A stretch of 64,000 nt of DNA, taken from Glaciecola punicea ACAM 611 (GTDB lineage Bacteria; Pseudomonadota; Gammaproteobacteria; Enterobacterales; Alteromonadaceae). The stretch lies in contig NZ_BAET01000007.1 in the NCBI RefSeq assembly GCF_000252165.1, forward strand, positions 1 to 64,000, in the 5' to 3' direction. Positions 8,242-16,795 of this stretch are shown here, one piece after another (the first letter of the stretch is position 1; each line of letters opens with the position of its first letter). Position numbers and translations under genes: made by a program. The notes under the pieces are model-generated. The model was not told the DNA's origin. It worked only from the letters and a program-made list of their open reading frames with translations, and ran no database searches.

Positions 8242-8883
8242 CTACTCAGGCTTATAGGCTTGAAAGTCAATGCTGATTAACACAAGTAGGCCTGCTTTGC
8301 CGCCATACTCTCTAGGTGCCTGAACAAATCCTGCCACGTCAGGGTGCTGTACAAGCCAATTAGGCACTTTTCGTTTAAGTGTGCCATTGCCATGTCCGTG
8401 GATAATGCCGATGCATGCAAAGTGACGCTTCTTTGCCTCAAAAATAACGGCCAAGATTTCTGCTTTTGCCTGCTGTCCAGTTTGGCCGTGTAGGTCTATC
8501 TCAATTTCAGGTGTAAAATAGCCCATACTTAGCTTCTTAAGCATGTCTTTGTTGCTAAACGTTAAGGGCAGTTTGAACTCGCTTTGATAGTTAATGGCAG
8601 CATCTTTTCGATAATATCTAATAGGTTTATCATCATCCCAATGTGCTTCAAATATATCTGAAAGCTCTACACTGGCACTGTGCTGTAAATAATCCGAAGA
8701 AGACAATTGTGCTAATGACATTTTTTGTGCACTAGCCTCCTTCTTAGCCATTCTCAAACGACTTTCTTTTGTGCGCTTTTGTTTACGCTCTTCATTTGTC
8801 AGCACATATTGATTATGGCTAACGGGCTTTGCGTCTTTAAACAAAGTAGAAAAATCTAAAGGCTCGTCGTTTTTTTTGCTCAT
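8242..8883 (-). CDS. smrB: Smr-domain endonuclease SmrB (ribosome rescue factor)
   Basis: SmrB cleaves mRNA between collided ribosomes in E. coli and so triggers rescue. The Smr domain lies in the C-terminal half, with DLHGQT and HGHGNG motifs about 100 and 50 residues from the end, followed by LVQHPDVAGFVQAPREYGGKA, which closely matches E. coli YfcN/SmrB. The N-terminal ~100 residues are charged and probably bind the ribosome. The frame is open to an ATG at 8913, but a -10-like TATAAT (minus strand, 8922-8927) would place the transcript start at that codon. The ATG at 8883 (MSKKNDEPLDF), which resembles other family starts, is therefore preferred. Diverges from prmB. Confidence 0.88.
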   Translation of the reverse strand: MSKKNDEPLDFSTLFKDAKPVSHNQYVLTNEERKQKRTKESRLRMAKKEASAQKMSLAQLSSSDYLQHSASVELSDIFEAHWDDDKPIRYYRKDAAINYQSEFKLPLTFSNKDMLKKLSMGYFTPEIEIDLHGQTGQQAKAEILAVIFEAKKRHFACIGIIHGHGNGTLKRKVPNWLVQHPDVAGFVQAPREYGGKAGLLVLISIDFQAYKPE

Positions 8884-8974
8884 GTGAATATTATTAACAG
8901 CATGTTTAGTCATTTTTCGATATTATACGCAACATACCATTCGTTAAATAGCCCAATTAAGTAGTTAATAATTC

Positions 8975-9979
8975 ATGCATGAAGCTAATCAAGCGCCAAG
9001 ACCTTACAAAACGCTGCAAGATCATGACATAATATCAGCCTTGAATAATCAAGAGCAGGTTACTCAATCTCTTAATAGCATTATAGACTATATCCGTTTT
9101 GCCATCTCACAGTGTAACCACCATGACGTTTATTTTGGCCATGGTACTCAAAACGCGTGGCAGGAGTCTCACCGACTCGTTTTTACAGCACTTTCACTGC
9201 CTTTAGATATTAGTGTGCAAGAGCAACAAGTATTTTACAGCTGCCGACTGACGCCAGCAGAGAAAGCACTGGTGTTTAGCTGGATAAAAGCGCGCTGTGA
9301 AGACGCTATTCCACTGCCGTATTTAAGCAATCAAGCTTGGTTTGCAGGGATGCCATTTTACATTGACGAACGCGCATTGATCCCACGCTCCCCCTTCGCT
9401 GAATTAATCGAAAGTAAATTTTCAGACTATTTACAAGATTCTGTGCCTCCAGCCTTTATTTTAGATATGTGCACAGGAAGTGGCTGTATCGCTATTGCGC
9501 TAGCGCAGCACTTTGTCCATGCTCAAGTAGATGCGGTGGATATAGACGAAGATGCGCTTGATGTGGCGTCAATTAACATTGAACAATACCAAATTCAAGA
9601 TAGAGTGTTTCCTATGCAGTCTGACTTGTTTTCAAATTTGGGCGCGCAAAAATATGATTTAATAGTGGTAAATCCGCCTTATGTAGATGCGTACGACATG
9701 CAAGATCTTCCGCGCGAATATTTACATGAGCCTGAATCAGCGCTTGCGTCAGGTGAAGATGGCCTTGATTTAACCCTCGCACTCTTGAAACAAGTAGCCC
9801 AATATATGTCGGACAACGCTTGGTTGTTCGTGGAAGTTGGCAACAGTGAAGTGAACTTTGCCCAGCGTTTTGGCGCTTTTAGCGTGCATTGGTGCAAGTT
9901 AACGCATGGTGGTAATGGTATATTTGCGCTCAATAAAAGCCAATTAACAGCACAACTCCCGTTGTTAAACAAACTCTAA
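8975..9979 (+). CDS. prmB: 50S ribosomal protein L3 N5-glutamine methyltransferase
   Basis: PrmB methylates a glutamine of ribosomal protein L3 using S-adenosylmethionine. The 334-residue protein has the SAM-binding motif [14 protein letters not shown] near residue 165 and the NPPYVD motif near 230, which marks glutamine N5-methyltransferases. The helical N-terminal part and the substrate-side motif [13 protein letters not shown] fit PrmB rather than PrmC. It diverges from smrB and lies just upstream of aroC (31-base gap). The order smrB-prmB-aroC is the same as in E. coli. Confidence 0.92.
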   Translation: MHEANQAPRPYKTLQDHDIISALNNQEQVTQSLNSIIDYIRFAISQCNHHDVYFGHGTQNAWQESHRLVFTALSLPLDISVQEQQVFYSCRLTPAEKALVFSWIKARCEDAIPLPYLSNQAWFAGMPFYIDERALIPRSPFAELIESKFSDYLQDSVPPAFILDMCTGSGCIAIALAQHFVHAQVDAVDIDEDALDVASINIEQYQIQDRVFPMQSDLFSNLGAQKYDLIVVNPPYVDAYDMQDLPREYLHEPESALASGEDGLDLTLALLKQVAQYMSDNAWLFVEVGNSEVNFAQRFGAFSVHWCKLTHGGNGIFALNKSQLTAQLPLLNKL

Positions 9980-10010
9980 AACACATTCATATTTAAAAAG
10001 GAAACTAGCG

Positions 10011-11111
10011 ATGTCAGGAAATACCTTTGGTAAATTGTTTAGCGTTACCACCTTTGGTGAAAGTCATGGACTTGCTATTGGCGGCGTGGTGGACGGTTGC
10101 CCACCTGGACTTGAGCTTAATGAAGAGGACTTGCAGGGTGATTTGGACCGACGTAAACCAGGTACCTCAAAATATACGACCGCTAGACGTGAAGACGACG
10201 AGGTGAAAATTCTTTCCGGTGTATTTGAAGGTAAAACGACAGGCGCTAGCATTGGTTTATTAATTAATAATATTGACCAACGCAGTCAAGACTATTCTAA
10301 CATTAAAGACAGTTTTAGACCTGGCCATGCTGATTACACTTATCAACAAAAATTTGGTATAAGAGACTATCGCGGTGGCGGCCGTTCATCTGCACGTGAG
10401 ACCGCGGTTAGAGTAGCAGCTGGCGGCATTGCTAAAAAATATTTACAGCAGTTGTTTGGTATAGAAATTCGTGGCTACATATCCCAAATTGGTCCAGTGG
10501 TAATAGACAAAGTTGATCACAACGTTACGAATACCAACCCTTTCTTTTGCCCTGACAAAGATAAAATAGCCGCCTTAGATCAATACATACGCGATCTAAA
10601 AAAGGAAGGTAATTCCATAGGTGCTAGAGTTTGCGTGTCGGCAACAAATGTACCCGTGGGACTAGGTGAGCCTGTGTTTGATCGTTTAGACGCCGACATT
10701 GCACATGCCATGATGGGCATAAACGCAGTGAAAGGGGTAGAAGTCGGCGATGGTTTTGACGTGGTAACACAAAAAGGCACCGACCACCGCGACGAAATTT
10801 CTCCCAAGGGCTTCTACACAAATCATGCTGGGGGAGTTCTAGGTGGTATCAGCACGGGTCAAGAAGTGCTAGTACAATTGGCATTAAAACCGACCTCAAG
10901 TATCAGTATTTCAGGTAAAACGGTTGATATAAACGGCAATGCGGCTGGCATTATTACGAAAGGGCGACACGACCCCTGTGTGGGGATCCGCGCGGTGCCT
11001 ATTGCTGAGGCCATGTTAGCGCTGGTATTAATGGATCATTTGTTAAGACATAGGGCGCAAAATTCACAGGTTCATTCCATCACGCCCGTAATTCCGGCGC
11101 AACGTCCGTAA
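10011..11111 (+). CDS. aroC: Chorismate synthase
   Basis: AroC makes chorismate from EPSP with reduced FMN, the last common step to aromatic amino acids, folate and quinones. The 366-residue protein starts [19 protein letters not shown] and contains the signatures [29 protein letters not shown] (about 102-130; only key parts given: GHAD and RGGGR) and the C-terminal [17 protein letters not shown]. These are the standard chorismate synthase motifs. The length is normal. AAAAGGAAAC lies ahead of the ATG. It is followed after 7 bases by a GTG-start MFS gene, so the two are probably one operon. Confidence 0.96.
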   Translation: MSGNTFGKLFSVTTFGESHGLAIGGVVDGCPPGLELNEEDLQGDLDRRKPGTSKYTTARREDDEVKILSGVFEGKTTGASIGLLINNIDQRSQDYSNIKDSFRPGHADYTYQQKFGIRDYRGGGRSSARETAVRVAAGGIAKKYLQQLFGIEIRGYISQIGPVVIDKVDHNVTNTNPFFCPDKDKIAALDQYIRDLKKEGNSIGARVCVSATNVPVGLGEPVFDRLDADIAHAMMGINAVKGVEVGDGFDVVTQKGTDHRDEISPKGFYTNHAGGVLGGISTGQEVLVQLALKPTSSISISGKTVDINGNAAGIITKGRHDPCVGIRAVPIAEAMLALVLMDHLLRHRAQNSQVHSITPVIPAQRP

Positions 11112-11118
11112 TTGTGGC

Positions 11119-12339
11119 GTGAATTCATTCATTCGTCTGCTATTTGGGCCTAAGCGTAATGTGCCTATAGACAGCACGAGCAACCGTGTTTTTTTAGGCA
11201 TGACCTATTTCTTTTATTTTGGCCAACTAGGCATCTTTATGCCGTACGTTGGTTTGTTTCTTGATGACCGTGGCTTTAGCTCCGCGCAAATAGGCACCTT
11301 GCTCGCCATCACCGCTTTATTTAGAATGTTAGGGCCTAATTTGTGGGCTAATAAAGCAGACAAGAATGGCACCGCGGGCGAAGTATTGCGCTTTGGAAGC
11401 TTACTCGCCTTTTTGGCCTTTTTGGCGGTATTTGTGGTTCAAGGCTACTGGTTACTGACCTTAACCTTTTGCATAATGATGCTGTTTTGGACGGCTGTTT
11501 TACCCCAGCTTGAAGTCATTACCTTAAGCGCGACTGCTACCAGTAGAGGCGGCTACGGGAAGCTTAGGCTTTGGGGCAGCGTTGGTTTCATAGTGTGTAG
11601 TTTATTGGCGGGTAGCTTAATAGACATATATGGACCAAGTGTGGTGGCCGTGACCACCAGTATTAGTTTATTGTTTATTTACTTAAGCAGCTTGTTGATT
11701 GTAAACCCCAAAGTAAAAGAGCACAGCACACAGGCAAGTGGCGGTGACTACAAGCAGGTTATGAGCCTTGTTTTTATCGTTTTTTTGCTGGCTAATACAC
11801 TTCTACAGGTCAGCTTTGGTACGTATTATAACTTTTTTGCCCTGTATATGAGTGATTTACAGTACACTGGTTTCCAAACGGGTATTTTTATTGCCATAGG
11901 GGTAGTTGCAGAAATATTTATATTTATCTATGCGGCCACGCTAGTCAAGAGATTTAATGTACTACATCTGCTGGCTTTAAGCATCTTTTTGACCGCGCTG
12001 CGCTGGTTTGGACTGGCTTATTTTGCACACATTGGCGCTGTTATCGTGCTGAGCCAAGTCTTGCACGCATTTAGTTTTGCCTTGAGTCATGTTGCTTCAG
12101 TGTATTTTCTGACGCAGCATTTTTCAGACAAATTTCAAAGTCGCGCTCAAGCTATCTATCTGTCAGTGACCTTTGGCTTAGGCAGTGCAATTGGCAGTTT
12201 TACAGCAGGCTATGTATGGAATGATGGAGTGGGCGCATCGCTCAGCTTTATATTATCGGGCAGCGTTGCCTTTATTGCTGGGTTATTGTTAGTCATATTA
12301 ATTGTGTATAAAGCGTTTATTAAAAATAAGGTGGTTTAA
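11119..12339 (+). CDS. MFS transporter, HcaT/LacY-like
   Basis: A 406-residue protein with about 12 hydrophobic segments. The early part YFFYFGQLGIFMPYVGLFLDDRG and the loop RMLGPNLWANKADK fit the MFS_1-like group that includes E. coli HcaT (3-phenylpropionate transporter) and nucleoside/sugar symporters. The GTG start is 7 bases after the aroC stop, and the next gene starts 2 bases after this one ends, so translation is probably coupled. The substrate cannot be read from sequence. The link to aroC is positional only, though an aromatic substrate would be consistent. Confidence 0.75.
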   Translation: MNSFIRLLFGPKRNVPIDSTSNRVFLGMTYFFYFGQLGIFMPYVGLFLDDRGFSSAQIGTLLAITALFRMLGPNLWANKADKNGTAGEVLRFGSLLAFLAFLAVFVVQGYWLLTLTFCIMMLFWTAVLPQLEVITLSATATSRGGYGKLRLWGSVGFIVCSLLAGSLIDIYGPSVVAVTTSISLLFIYLSSLLIVNPKVKEHSTQASGGDYKQVMSLVFIVFLLANTLLQVSFGTYYNFFALYMSDLQYTGFQTGIFIAIGVVAEIFIFIYAATLVKRFNVLHLLALSIFLTALRWFGLAYFAHIGAVIVLSQVLHAFSFALSHVASVYFLTQHFSDKFQSRAQAIYLSVTFGLGSAIGSFTAGYVWNDGVGASLSFILSGSVAFIAGLLLVILIVYKAFIKNKVV

Positions 12340-12341
12340 CA

Positions 12342-13316
12342 ATGTTAATGCAGCTAAACAAAGAGAATCTGACGATTAATTGTGGCTTGACCAAGCTTGC
12401 ACCGATCTTTTGTGTCACGCTATTGTTACTTTTTTCTGCTCAAGTAAGTGCACAAGAGGCGAGTGATATTTGGGTGGGGAAACTAAACTTATGGGAAAAA
12501 GAACCCATTACTGAGCTGATCCAAGTTACTAATACTCAGCAGTATAGTAATCAACCTTACTTCTTTGATAACGAACGCTTGTTTTTTACTGAAGCGGTCA
12601 ACGTTGATGGAAGCGACGCGCAGATGGACATATGGGTGTTCGATTTTCAATCAGGTAAATTGCAGAACATTACGCAATCGGCCAGCAGTGAGTACTCTGC
12701 GACCCCAATACCCGATAAAGACGATATGTCAGTTATTCGCGTAAATGCAGCAGGTTCACAAGAGTTGTGGCAAGTCAATTTATTGGGTAAGGCGGTTCAG
12801 CATTTGGCACCTAAATTATCCCCTGTAGGCTATCAGGTATGGTTAAGCGACACTGACTCACTGTTGTTTGTATTAGGCCAGCCTATCACTTTACAACGAG
12901 TGAACGCGTTTGACCCCGACACTAAAGGTAGCATTGTCGATACCAATATTGGTGCAAGTCTACATCGATTTGAAAAAACCGACTGGTTCTTATACACCCG
13001 TGATGATGATGGCAATTTTCTTCACGCCTATAATAAAGAAACAAATAAAACGATTCAGATTGTCAGAATGCCTGAGAATAGTGTTTTTTTTTCAGTCAGC
13101 AGAATGGGTAACGTCATCACGTCTGATGGAGAAACCCTGTGGCAGCGTAAATTTATGATTAAAGGGGACAAAATACGGCCTTTAAATGGATGGCAAAAAA
13201 TCACTATCGAGCAGCCAGAATGCGCTGAGGGTGTCACTAGAACGGCTATATCCCCAGACACAAGTATGATCGCTTTGGTGTGTCCTAGAGATCCAAAAGA
13301 AGCAGAGCAATCATAA
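12342..13316 (+). CDS. Exported TolB-like beta-propeller protein of unknown function
   Basis: The 324-residue protein has a signal peptide (hydrophobic about 20-33, likely cleavage after VSA near residue 37). Repeated blades such as YFFDNERLFFTEAVNVDGSDAQ-type segments with D/W pairs (MDIWVFDFQSGKLQNIT; SQELWQVNLLG; DSLLFVLGQP) resemble TolB/WD40-like propellers. No catalytic motif is evident. AAGGTGG lies 7 bases ahead of the ATG. It follows the MFS gene by 2 bases and ends at a shared terminator. It is probably periplasmic, and its role beside aroC-MFS is unknown. Confidence 0.6.
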   Translation: MLMQLNKENLTINCGLTKLAPIFCVTLLLLFSAQVSAQEASDIWVGKLNLWEKEPITELIQVTNTQQYSNQPYFFDNERLFFTEAVNVDGSDAQMDIWVFDFQSGKLQNITQSASSEYSATPIPDKDDMSVIRVNAAGSQELWQVNLLGKAVQHLAPKLSPVGYQVWLSDTDSLLFVLGQPITLQRVNAFDPDTKGSIVDTNIGASLHRFEKTDWFLYTRDDDGNFLHAYNKETNKTIQIVRMPENSVFFSVSRMGNVITSDGETLWQRKFMIKGDKIRPLNGWQKITIEQPECAEGVTRTAISPDTSMIALVCPRDPKEAEQS

Positions 13317-13347
13317 AAAAAAGGCGCTATAAAGCGCCTTTTTTTGT
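13315..13347. terminator. Bidirectional terminator between the propeller gene and sodB
   Basis: AAGGCGCT (13321-13328) pairs with AGCGCCTT (13333-13340) around ATAA. An A-run precedes it and a T-run follows, so it can end transcription from both converging genes. Confidence 0.88.
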
Positions 13348-13360
13348 TTCACTGATAATA

Positions 13361-13945
13361 CTAGCCAGTAAAGTTTTCAGAAGCAAACTGCCAATTAGCA
13401 AGTGCCCAAAAACCTTCAAGGTAATTTGGACGGACATTGCGGTAATCGATATAGTAAGCATGTTCCCACAAATCTACGACTAACAAGGCCGAAACGCCGT
13501 CGCTAGTAATAGGGTTGTTGGCATTGCTGGTGTTCATTATATCTAAACTACCGTCTGCTGCTTTTATTAACCATGTCCAGCTAGAACCAAAGTTATTGAC
13601 CGCTTTGTCGTTAAAGGCTGCTTTGAAGTCTGCAAAAGAACCCCATTTCGCGTTTATTGCCTCAGCAAGTGCACCACTTGGTTCGCCGCCGCCGTTAGGG
13701 CTTAAGCTGTTCCAATAAAAAGTATGATTCCAAATTTGAGCAGCATTGTTAAAGACACCACCATCACTGTTTCTGACGATTTCTTCTAACGATTTGCCCG
13801 CTAAGTCTGTGCCTTCAATTAGTCCGTTTAATTTAGTCACATAAGTAGCGTGATGCTTACCGTGGTGAAAATCTAATGTTTCAGCTGAGATGTGTGGTTC
13901 TAGTGCTGTTTTATCATATGGTAATGCGGGTAATTCAAAAGCCAT
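13361..13945 (-). CDS. sodB: Superoxide dismutase, iron type
   Basis: SodB converts superoxide to oxygen and hydrogen peroxide in the cytoplasm. The 194-residue protein has the metal ligands in expected contexts: H27 region (LDFHHGKHH), AAQIWNHTFYW around residue 70, and DLWEHAYYIDYRN near 157-169. The AAQ-W-N-HTFYW pattern is typical of the Fe enzyme. The length is the family norm. It has its own promoter region shared with the divergent grxD, 270 bases away. The two genes both serve iron and oxidative-stress functions. Confidence 0.95.
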   Translation of the reverse strand: MAFELPALPYDKTALEPHISAETLDFHHGKHHATYVTKLNGLIEGTDLAGKSLEEIVRNSDGGVFNNAAQIWNHTFYWNSLSPNGGGEPSGALAEAINAKWGSFADFKAAFNDKAVNNFGSSWTWLIKAADGSLDIMNTSNANNPITSDGVSALLVVDLWEHAYYIDYRNVRPNYLEGFWALANWQFASENFTG

Positions 13946-14157
13946 GTGTTTTCTCCGTGTGTTGAGTGAATTCTTGTTCTCATGTAACTTACTATTAATT
14001 GGGGATGATTGGCTTGATTAAAAGCCCAGATAAAAAATAATTCTATCTGTTAGTTCTTTATTTAGCGTGAACAAGATCAGTTTTCTTTTAAATTTCGTAT
14101 CATCATCATGAACGATTTACACTTTAGCTAAATTGAGATGCGAAAAGGTGTTGAATT

Positions 14158-14166
14158 TGGTATACT
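14158..14166 (+). promoter_or_regulatory. Extended -10 promoter element for grxD
   Basis: TGGTATACT fits an extended -10 (TGN followed by TATACT) 49 bases upstream of the grxD ATG. No well-spaced -35 is evident, which is usual for extended -10 promoters. Sequence match only. Confidence 0.45.
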
Positions 14167-14214
14167 TAGACACACATACAACTAACTAAATACGTATAAG
14201 GAATAAGCATTACT

Positions 14215-14559
14215 ATGAGTGAACAAGAAATAAGTGTAATAGAAAAAATTAAACAGCAAATTAGTGAGAATAGCGTTCTCTTATACATGAAAGGTTCGCC
14301 GAAACTACCTTCGTGTGGGTTTTCTTCGCAGGCTTCCCAAGCGCTAATGGGCTGTAATGAGCAATTTGCTTACGTCGATATTCTCCAAAATCCAGATATT
14401 CGTGCAGAGTTGCCCAAGTACGCAGACTGGCCAACTTTCCCGCAGCTTTGGGTAGACGGTGAATTAGTAGGCGGTTGCGATATTATTATGGAAATGTTTC
14501 AGCAGGGCGAACTGCAGTCCTTGATCCAAGAATCGGCTGCTAAAAATAAAAGTGCGTAG
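14215..14559 (+). CDS. grxD: Monothiol glutaredoxin, Grx4 type
   Basis: Grx4 proteins bind a [2Fe-2S] cluster with glutathione and deliver or sense Fe-S clusters. The 114-residue protein has the active-site motif CGFS (about 33-36) in LPSCGFSSQA, the conserved MKGSP just before, WPTFPQLWVDGELVGGCDI, and no second cysteine in the active site. Length matches E. coli GrxD (115). GGAATAAG precedes the start. It converges on bfd at a shared terminator, and the two products are known functional partners in iron metabolism in other gammaproteobacteria. Confidence 0.95.
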   Translation: MSEQEISVIEKIKQQISENSVLLYMKGSPKLPSCGFSSQASQALMGCNEQFAYVDILQNPDIRAELPKYADWPTFPQLWVDGELVGGCDIIMEMFQQGELQSLIQESAAKNKSA

Positions 14560-14576
14560 TGTCTTGAGTAGAAACT

Positions 14577-14610
14577 AAAAAAGGCGATGAAATTATTCAT
14601 CGCCTTTTTT
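14577..14610. terminator. Bidirectional terminator between grxD and bfd
   Basis: A perfect 11-bp stem AAGGCGATGAA (14581-14591) with TTCATCGCCTT (14595-14605) and a 3-base loop is flanked by an A-run and a T-run. It serves both converging genes. Confidence 0.9.
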
Positions 14611-14644
14611 GTTGTTATACTTTATTCGTATTGACGGGCGACAA

Positions 14645-14839
14645 TTAACCCACATCTTTAAACATGCTGTAGTCCATGATAGTGGTATCGATTATGTTTT
14701 GTGCCATGTTTATGCAGCTTCCGCACTGTGAGCCCACGCCTAATGCGTTTTTCAGTTCACGCATATTGCCGACACCTTCAGCGCGCACAATGTTTTCAAT
14801 TTGTGTGTCGGTAATTCCGTGGCATAAGCATACAAACAT
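14645..14839 (-). CDS. bfd: Bacterioferritin-associated ferredoxin
   Basis: Bfd is a small [2Fe-2S] protein that reduces iron in bacterioferritin so that it can be released. The 64-residue frame begins MFVCLCHGITD and contains CGSC near residue 40; together these give the C-x-C and C-x2-C ligands of the BFD-like domain. Length equals that of E. coli Bfd. A candidate Fur box lies about 53 bases upstream, consistent with induction under iron limitation. No bfr gene is next to it. Confidence 0.93.
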   Translation of the reverse strand: MFVCLCHGITDTQIENIVRAEGVGNMRELKNALGVGSQCGSCINMAQNIIDTTIMDYSMFKDVG

Positions 14840-14891
14840 TTATATTTCTCGTGAAAAATGCACAACAGGCTGTGCGTCTAATACTGTTACA

Positions 14892-14910
14892 AATGATAAT
14901 AGTTTCTATT
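14892..14910 (-). promoter_or_regulatory. Candidate Fur box upstream of bfd
   Basis: AATGATAATAGTTTCTATT matches the 19-base Fur consensus at about 14 positions; the left nine bases are perfect. It lies 53 bases upstream of the bfd start codon, where promoter elements are expected. The iron-repressed bfd of other bacteria makes this plausible. Confidence 0.6.
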
Positions 14911-15287
14911 CACAACAAAGGCAAGCGTTTTTTCCATGAATTTTGTATTCGTCTGTCTATGGCTTAATCGCATCAATGTTAATAGACCTTGCGGGCGTTT
15001 CATCTTTTGTCCAGTGGCGTTTTTTTAATAGCACAGCCAACGCTGTGGTGCACTGCGCCTGCGCCGTTAACCTGTTCTAATTGTTTTTCATTTAATTAAA
15101 TCATTATAAGGTCCTTTTATTTGATTTAATTTCAGTAAACTTTTACTGTAATGACAAAAGCGTCATTACAGTAACGACAAGTAAGACGTGAGTATGCTGA
15201 CAAAAAGTATGCACTTTGGACAATTACGAAGACACACGTAAAGACGCTCTTTGCGCATAGTTAATATCATAAGGAACACAAGCATAC
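14911..15287. other. Gene-free stretch between bfd and the histidine phosphatase gene
   Basis: No coding frame is convincing here. The stretch is AT-rich, with a palindromic CATTTAATTAAATCA near 15090 and the long perfect dyad at 15143-15174. The promoter of the phosphatase gene must lie here, but no strong hexamer pair can be named. Confidence 0.5.
15143..15174. promoter_or_regulatory. Perfect 13-bp inverted repeat, candidate operator
   Basis: TTACTGTAATGAC (15143-15155) and GTCATTACAGTAA (15162-15174) are exact reverse complements separated by AAAAGC. No T-run follows on either strand, so a terminator is unlikely. The spacing places the half-sites about two helical turns apart, as in dimeric repressor operators. 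It lies 114 bases upstream of the phosphatase ATG. I do not recognise the regulator. Confidence 0.55.
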
Positions 15288-15887
15288 ATGTGGATATATC
15301 TCGTAAGACATGCGCAAACCGACGGTAACGCAAAGCGCATAGTGCAATTACCTGATACTCCTTTGTCTGTTGACGGTGAGCGCCAAGCTAAGGAATTTGC
15401 ACAAGCCTATTTACACTTACCCATATCCACTATACTCAGCAGTGATTATGCACGTGCAAGAGCAACTGCGTTAGCGCTACATCGGCATGAAAAGACTGTA
15501 ATGTTAAGCAGTAAGCTACTGCGTGAAAGAAATTTTGGCGATTTGCGCGGCGTGGCCTACCGCGATATTCCCAACGATATTTTTGCGTTAAATTTTAAGC
15601 CACCATCAGGGGAGTCTCATCGAGACTTTGTTGTGCGAGTGGGTTTGGCCTGGCAGAATGTGATTAATGTAGCAAAAAGTAACGAAGGCGAACTGCTGGT
15701 GATGACGCATGGTTTAGTTGTTCGCTGTATTTTAACCGAAATACTCAAACTTCCGACTGGGGTTTTAAACAGCGCCGATATTCAAAACACCTGCGTCACA
15801 AAAATAAATAAACATAATATAGCAGACGTACCATTACTATGTGATGTTTCGCATTTATCAGCACAGGCTTCTGATAAGCGCGAATAA
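15288..15887 (+). CDS. Histidine phosphatase (phosphoglycerate-mutase-like) family protein
   Basis: The 199-residue cytoplasmic protein starts with LVRHAQTDGN, the RHG-type motif in which the histidine (about residue 8) is phosphorylated, and has the second histidine in MTHGLVVRCI near residue 145. Arg in the 58-62 region (SDYARARATA) completes the phosphate pocket. Substrates of this superfamily range from phosphoglycerate to cobalamin precursors and small phosphate esters, so no specific role is assigned. The gene has its own upstream region with a long dyad and converges on rnt with a 31-base gap. Confidence 0.8.
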   Translation: MWIYLVRHAQTDGNAKRIVQLPDTPLSVDGERQAKEFAQAYLHLPISTILSSDYARARATALALHRHEKTVMLSSKLLRERNFGDLRGVAYRDIPNDIFALNFKPPSGESHRDFVVRVGLAWQNVINVAKSNEGELLVMTHGLVVRCILTEILKLPTGVLNSADIQNTCVTKINKHNIADVPLLCDVSHLSAQASDKRE

Positions 15888-15918
15888 AGTCGTTTAAGCT
15901 AAAGTTTGAAGCGTAGCC

Positions 15919-16551
15919 CTAAGTTTCTTCACTAAGCGGCCAGCCACCTAGTGCTTGATACCGGTTTAGCATAAAGCAAAATAGCTCCGCTGTTTTTTGT
16001 GTATCATACAGCGCACTGTGTGCTTCTGACTGTTTAAATTCAATTTTTGCCGCCTCACAGGCCTTTATCAATACTGTTTGGCCAAGGGTAAGCGCCGCCA
16101 GCGTAGTAGTATCAAACGACACAAAAGGGTGAAAGGGAGTACGCTTAATATTTTGCCTAACAATGGCGGCATTTACGAAACTTTGATCAAACGTAGCGTT
16201 GTGAGCCACGATTACACTGCGCTGGCAGTCAGCCTCTTTTTGTGCTTTACGAATATGCTGACACAAATCTTTTATTACTTCGTTTTCGGGTTTGGCACCG
16301 CGTAAGGCACAAAAGGGATCAATGCCATTAAACTCGATGGCTGCTTTTTCGATATTGGCGTCTTCAAACGGAATTACATGCTCGTGAAAGCATGTGTTGG
16401 GGCTGAATATGCCGTTTTCATCCTGCTTAAGCGTGATTGCCGCAATTTCAAGTAGGGCATCGGTCTGAGCATTAAATCCGCCCGTTTCTACATCAATTAT
16501 TACGGGGAAATACCCCCTAAAACGCTGTGCTAATGCTGTCATTTTACTCAC
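15919..16551 (-). CDS. rnt: Ribonuclease T
   Basis: RNase T trims the 3' ends of tRNAs and other stable RNAs and turns over tRNA CCA ends. The 210-residue DEDD exonuclease shows exo I in [21 protein letters not shown] (Asp-Glu pair near 20), exo II around [15 protein letters not shown], and exo III with [14 protein letters not shown] (His and Asp). These, with [23 protein letters not shown], are diagnostic for Rnt. Length is as in E. coli (215). Its upstream region carries a decamer tandem array. Two tRNA genes it might process lie ~6.5 kb away. Confidence 0.95.
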   Translation of the reverse strand: MSKMTALAQRFRGYFPVIIDVETGGFNAQTDALLEIAAITLKQDENGIFSPNTCFHEHVIPFEDANIEKAAIEFNGIDPFCALRGAKPENEVIKDLCQHIRKAQKEADCQRSVIVAHNATFDQSFVNAAIVRQNIKRTPFHPFVSFDTTTLAALTLGQTVLIKACEAAKIEFKQSEAHSALYDTQKTAELFCFMLNRYQALGGWPLSEET

Positions 16552-16630
16552 TTACAAAAGATAAAAAGATGAAAGTATACGCTATGGTTTATAGTATAGA
16601 GCTTTTTGAGTTAAACAATACCCTCCGCAC

Positions 16631-16690
16631 TTAGCAATAATGCGCAATAATGCGCAATAACACTTAATAACACTTAATAACACTTAATAA
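16631..16690. repeat. Six contiguous decamer repeats upstream of rnt
   Basis: Bases 16631-16690 are six decamers: ttagcaataa, tgcgcaataa twice, cacttaataa three times. Every unit ends in AATAA, and the next decamer (ggcgtaatgc) keeps part of it. The period is close to one helical turn. The array lies in the 244-base gap between the nth stop and the rnt start, 80-139 bases upstream of rnt. Confidence 0.85.
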
Positions 16691-16795
16691 GGCGTAATGC
16701 TAAATTAATGATGGCTAAACCTTTTATAAAAAAAGCCTATAATTAGCAACAGTATAGTACTCTTAGGCTAGTGGCTGCTTCGCAGGATGTTAAGG

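Noticed and set aside
16631-16690. CRISPR-like repeat array
   Set aside because: Units are contiguous 10-mers without spacers, and no cas gene is present; it is a simple tandem repeat.
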